NCBI GenBank assembly: GCA_023423695.1
Contig: JAFAFA010000111.1
Span: 1 to 8,069, forward strand
DNA: 8,069 nucleotides
DNA from: Pseudomonadota bacterium
GTDB taxonomy: Bacteria; Pseudomonadota; Alphaproteobacteria; Azospirillales; Azospirillaceae
Direction: 5' to 3'
Positions 6,943-8,069 of this stretch are shown here, piece after piece. The translations under genes were made by a program, and so were the position numbers. The notes beneath the pieces were generated by a model. It was not told the origin of the DNA. It made no database searches and saw only the letters and a program-made list of their open reading frames with translations. Numbering within the stretch: the stretch's first letter is position 1; every line of letters begins with the position of its first letter.

Positions 6943-7470
6943 CTAGCACTGCCGCTTCTCGATGGTGACGAGGGCCGTCACGGTGAGCTGGGCAAGCACC
7001 ATGCGGTCCACCATGCCGAATCTGCGCGGCTCCGTGTCAATCACGCAGACCGAACCGAGCGCCAGGCCATTGCGGTTGATGATCGGCGCGCCGGCATAGA
7101 AGCGGATGTGGGGCGCTCCCAGAACCAGCGGGTTATCGCGGAAGCGCGGATCGGCCGTCGCATCCTCCACCACCAGCGGCAGGCTCTGCTGGATGGTGAA
7201 GCGACAGAAGGCATGGTCGCGTGGTGTTTCATGCAGTGCCAGCCCGCGCCGCGCCTTGAACCATTGGCGGTCGGCGTCCAGCAGAGACACCAGTGCGATG
7301 GGAACCTGGAAATGGTCGCAGGCCCAGGACACCAGCTCGTCGAAGGCAGGATCCGGTGCGGAATCCAGCAGGCCCGTGCTCCGCAAAGCCTGGAGCCGCG
7401 CCGGCTCGTCGTCGATTGGAAATGTGCATTCGGCGGGGTTGCGTGCGGCGGGCATCTTCAGAAGGTCCAT
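6943..7470 (-). CDS. Stand-alone GAF domain protein
   Basis: The 175-residue protein consists almost wholly of one GAF domain (about 22-172). Motifs include ARLQALRSTGLLDSAPDPAF, VPIALVSLLDADRQWFKARR, ETPRDHAFC, HIRFYAGAPI and LGSVCVID. It aligns without evident gaps through most of its length to the GAF domain of the downstream EAL protein, so the two are close paralogues. The ATG at 7470 is chosen because GGAG (7482-7479 on the minus strand) lies 8 nt before it; the longer in-frame extension to 7668 has no GAF character. There is no output domain, transmembrane segment or signal peptide. It ends in TAG immediately before a possible GTG start of the next gene, so the pair is probably one operon. 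A likely job is ligand sensing or heterodimerising with the GAF-EAL partner. The ligand is not identifiable; Cys residues are present (for example AFC and a C-terminal Cys), but no bilin or haem motif is recognised. Confidence 0.9.
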   Translation of the reverse strand: MDLLKMPAARNPAECTFPIDDEPARLQALRSTGLLDSAPDPAFDELVSWACDHFQVPIALVSLLDADRQWFKARRGLALHETPRDHAFCRFTIQQSLPLVVEDATADPRFRDNPLVLGAPHIRFYAGAPIINRNGLALGSVCVIDTEPRRFGMVDRMVLAQLTVTALVTIEKRQC

Positions 7471-7574
7471 GGGAGAAACTCCGCAGTCGATGGGGACAAA
7501 CCGTTGCAGCGCACCACGGCCGGGCGACGGATCGCCCGCGCAAACGCAGCGGCGAACCAGCCAGAGACCGGCAT
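7458..7574 (-). CDS. Possible 38-residue leader ORF overlapping the GAF gene start
   Basis: On the minus strand, GGAGG (7583-7579) is followed after 4 nt by ATG (7574), opening 38 codons that start MPVSGWFAAAFARAIRRPAV and end FLPWTF, with TGA at 7460-7458. The stop falls 8 nt inside the GAF gene, so the reading frames overlap. The ribosome site is strong in sequence but closely spaced. The peptide resembles nothing I recognise and carries an Ala/Arg-rich stretch. It could be a leader peptide coupling translation to the GAF gene, or chance. Codon third positions are mostly G or C, which is weak support at this GC level. Confidence 0.25.
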   Translation of the reverse strand: MPVSGWFAAAFARAIRRPAVVRCNGLSPSTAEFLPWTF

Positions 7575-7588
7575 CGTTCCTCCAAATC

Positions 7589-7699
7589 CGAAATAATATG
7601 CCGTATCGGCCACTGTGAAGCTCGCGGTAACTCGATGATGCGCACTCTGCTTCTACGTACGGGAGCAAATTTGGATTTATCGAATTAGGTATTATTTCG
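7589..7699. repeat. 10-bp inverted repeat flanking an intergenic segment
   Basis: CGAAATAATA (7589-7598) and its exact complement TATTATTTCG (7690-7699) face each other 91 bp apart upstream of the GAF gene. Both are AT-rich. They could be paired operator half-regions, ends of a decayed small element, or coincidence. No flanking target duplication is seen. Confidence 0.35.
7593..7598 (-). promoter_or_regulatory. Candidate -10 element for the GAF/EAL operon
   Basis: TATTAT on the minus strand (7598-7593) sits in an AT-rich island in otherwise GC-rich DNA, 119 bp or more upstream of the GAF ATG. A weak -35 (CTTCAC) lies 16 bp further upstream. Initiation here would leave only a few nucleotides before the GGAGG of the leader ORF. 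Visual call only. Confidence 0.25.
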
Positions 7700-7741
7700 C
7701 CGAACTGCTGTCATAGACGACGCTATGACTGTTGTTCGGCG
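7698..7741. repeat. Large imperfect palindrome, 19-bp arms
   Basis: The arms are 7698-7716 and 7723-7741 with a 6-nt loop, ACGACG. The outer 8 bp (CGCCGAAC / GTTCGGCG) and inner 7 bp (GTCATAG / CTATGAC) pair perfectly; the 4 bp between them have two U-U mismatches, one G-U and one C-G. No T-run follows on either strand, so this is not a standard terminator. It lies between the minus-strand GAF operon and the plus-strand promoters at the right end. It may be a protein-binding dyad, a cruciform or a remnant of a mobile element. Confidence 0.7.
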
Positions 7742-7847
7742 ACAGAGCTTGGCAGGCGGCGGGCCGGTCGGTGTTCCAGGGGGGAGGAGGGGCCAACCTG
7801 CGTCGAGTACGGCTCAGCTAAAAAACGACGGTGTCGGAAAAAAGCGC
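7742..7847. other. Non-coding stretch with A-tracts upstream of promoter P1
   Basis: No credible gene is seen here. A 66-codon minus-strand frame across it (7723-7923) has no ribosome site or recognisable content. Two A-tracts, AAAAAA around 7820 and AAAAAA around 7838-7843, lie directly upstream of the -35 at 7848 and resemble an UP element. GGCCGGTCGG occurs at 7762-7771 and again at 7860-7869 inside the promoter spacer. Confidence 0.4.
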
Positions 7848-7877
7848 TTGCGCAGGCTCGGCCGGTCGGCCTATACA
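7848..7877 (+). promoter_or_regulatory. Candidate promoter P1 of a stable-RNA operon
   Basis: TTGCGC (7848-7853) and TATACA (7872-7877) are spaced by 18 bp, or 17 if the -10 is read as CTATAC. The CTATA..CCGCC discriminator context and the upstream A-tracts are typical of alphaproteobacterial rRNA promoters as I recall them. The spacer carries the dyad GGCCGGTCGGCC (7860-7871). Confidence 0.5.
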
Positions 7878-7974
7878 CCGCCTCCCGCGACGCCGCGCCG
7901 CTGAACAGGCAGCGACGGCTCAAGGGAAAAGACGGTCTTCATAAGTAACTGCCGAGCGCCTCGAAAAAAAGAGG

Positions 7975-8003
7975 TTGACAGTGAAAGTAAAGACCTCTAG
8001 ATA
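7975..8003 (+). promoter_or_regulatory. Candidate promoter P2 with consensus -35
   Basis: A perfect TTGACA (7975-7980) is followed after 17 bp by TAGATA (7998-8003), with an AAAAAAA tract (7964-7970) just upstream. AGAGGT (7970-7975) and ACCTCT (7993-7998) form an inverted repeat spanning the spacer, and CCTC (7959-7962) is a third complementary segment. It is the strongest sigma-70-like promoter in the window. Its transcript would run out of the right edge. Together with P1 it is best read as an rRNA operon promoter region; the 16S gene itself is not in view. Confidence 0.6.
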
Positions 8004-8016
8004 AAGCGAACACGAC

Positions 8017-8062
8017 GCGGCGCTGCGGAATGCAGGCGCCGCCGGGTGGTTCGGGCGGTGCC
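8017..8062 (+). other. GC-rich leader with two mutually exclusive hairpins
   Basis: Downstream of P2, GCGGCGCTGC (8017-8026) can pair with GCAGGCGCCGC (8032-8042), leaving one bulged base. The same right arm, GGCGCCGCC (8035-8043), can instead pair with GGCGGTGCC (8054-8062) using one G-U. The two stems share bases and cannot form together. This could be an attenuator-like switch or the start of an rRNA leader or RNase III processing stem; the window ends 7 nt later. Confidence 0.45.
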
Positions 8063-8069
8063 GCCGAGG

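Noticed and set aside
7471..7668. Upstream in-frame extension of the GAF protein to 7668
   Set aside because: The translated extension has no GAF homology, and the ATG at 7470 has GGAG at 8-nt spacing.
7723..7923. 66-codon minus-strand frame
   Set aside because: It starts inside the large palindrome and runs antisense through the candidate P1 promoter; no ribosome site or recognisable content.
1..8069. CRISPR arrays, tRNA genes, insertion sequences, prophage or defence genes
   Set aside because: Looked for on both strands; no regular repeat-spacer pattern, tRNA-like cloverleaf, transposase or recombinase motif is visible.

Overview
This is a GC-rich (roughly two-thirds G+C) chromosomal window from an alphaproteobacterium. 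The 5S rRNA end, gene content and codon use look like the Rhodospirillales, most likely Azospirillum or a close relative. That assignment is made from memory of sequence style, not from a search. Genes are tightly packed, and no phage, transposase, CRISPR or tRNA sequence is visible.

Layout. The window opens in the last ~80 nt of a 5S rRNA gene, followed by a textbook intrinsic terminator (145-177) that ends an rRNA operon. Then come: a CBS-CBS-BON protein (304-1005, +); an FAD amine/imino-acid oxidoreductase (1070-2365, -), convergent with it across a strong hairpin; a divergently transcribed LysR regulator of the GcvA type (2545-3486, +); and a DUF1338 enzyme recognised as 2-oxoadipate dioxygenase/decarboxylase HglS (3594-5000, +). 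A minus-strand signalling pair converges on hglS with a 1-bp gap: a stand-alone GAF protein (6943-7470) followed by a GAF / degenerate GGDEF / intact EAL protein (5002-6861). The last ~600 bp (7471-8069) encodes no confident protein. It holds a possible 38-codon leader ORF for the GAF gene, a large imperfect palindrome (7698-7741), and two tandem plus-strand promoters with A-tracts that look like stable-RNA (probably rRNA) promoters, followed by a GC-rich leader with competing hairpins cut by the window edge.

How the genes work together. The oxidoreductase, LysR and hglS order resembles the Pseudomonas putida amaA-amaB-lysR-hglS lysine locus. In that pathway L-pipecolate is oxidised by AmaA, converted through 2-aminoadipate to 2-oxoadipate, and 2-oxoadipate is turned into D-2-hydroxyglutarate by HglS. 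The dehydrogenase amaB is absent here, so the locus would be a partial lysine/pipecolate module. The GAF pair most likely senses a small ligand or dimerises and controls cyclic-di-GMP breakdown. The EAL active-site residues are all present, while the GGDEF signature is lost. If the right-hand promoters do drive a second rRNA operon, the whole segment sits between two direct rRNA repeats.
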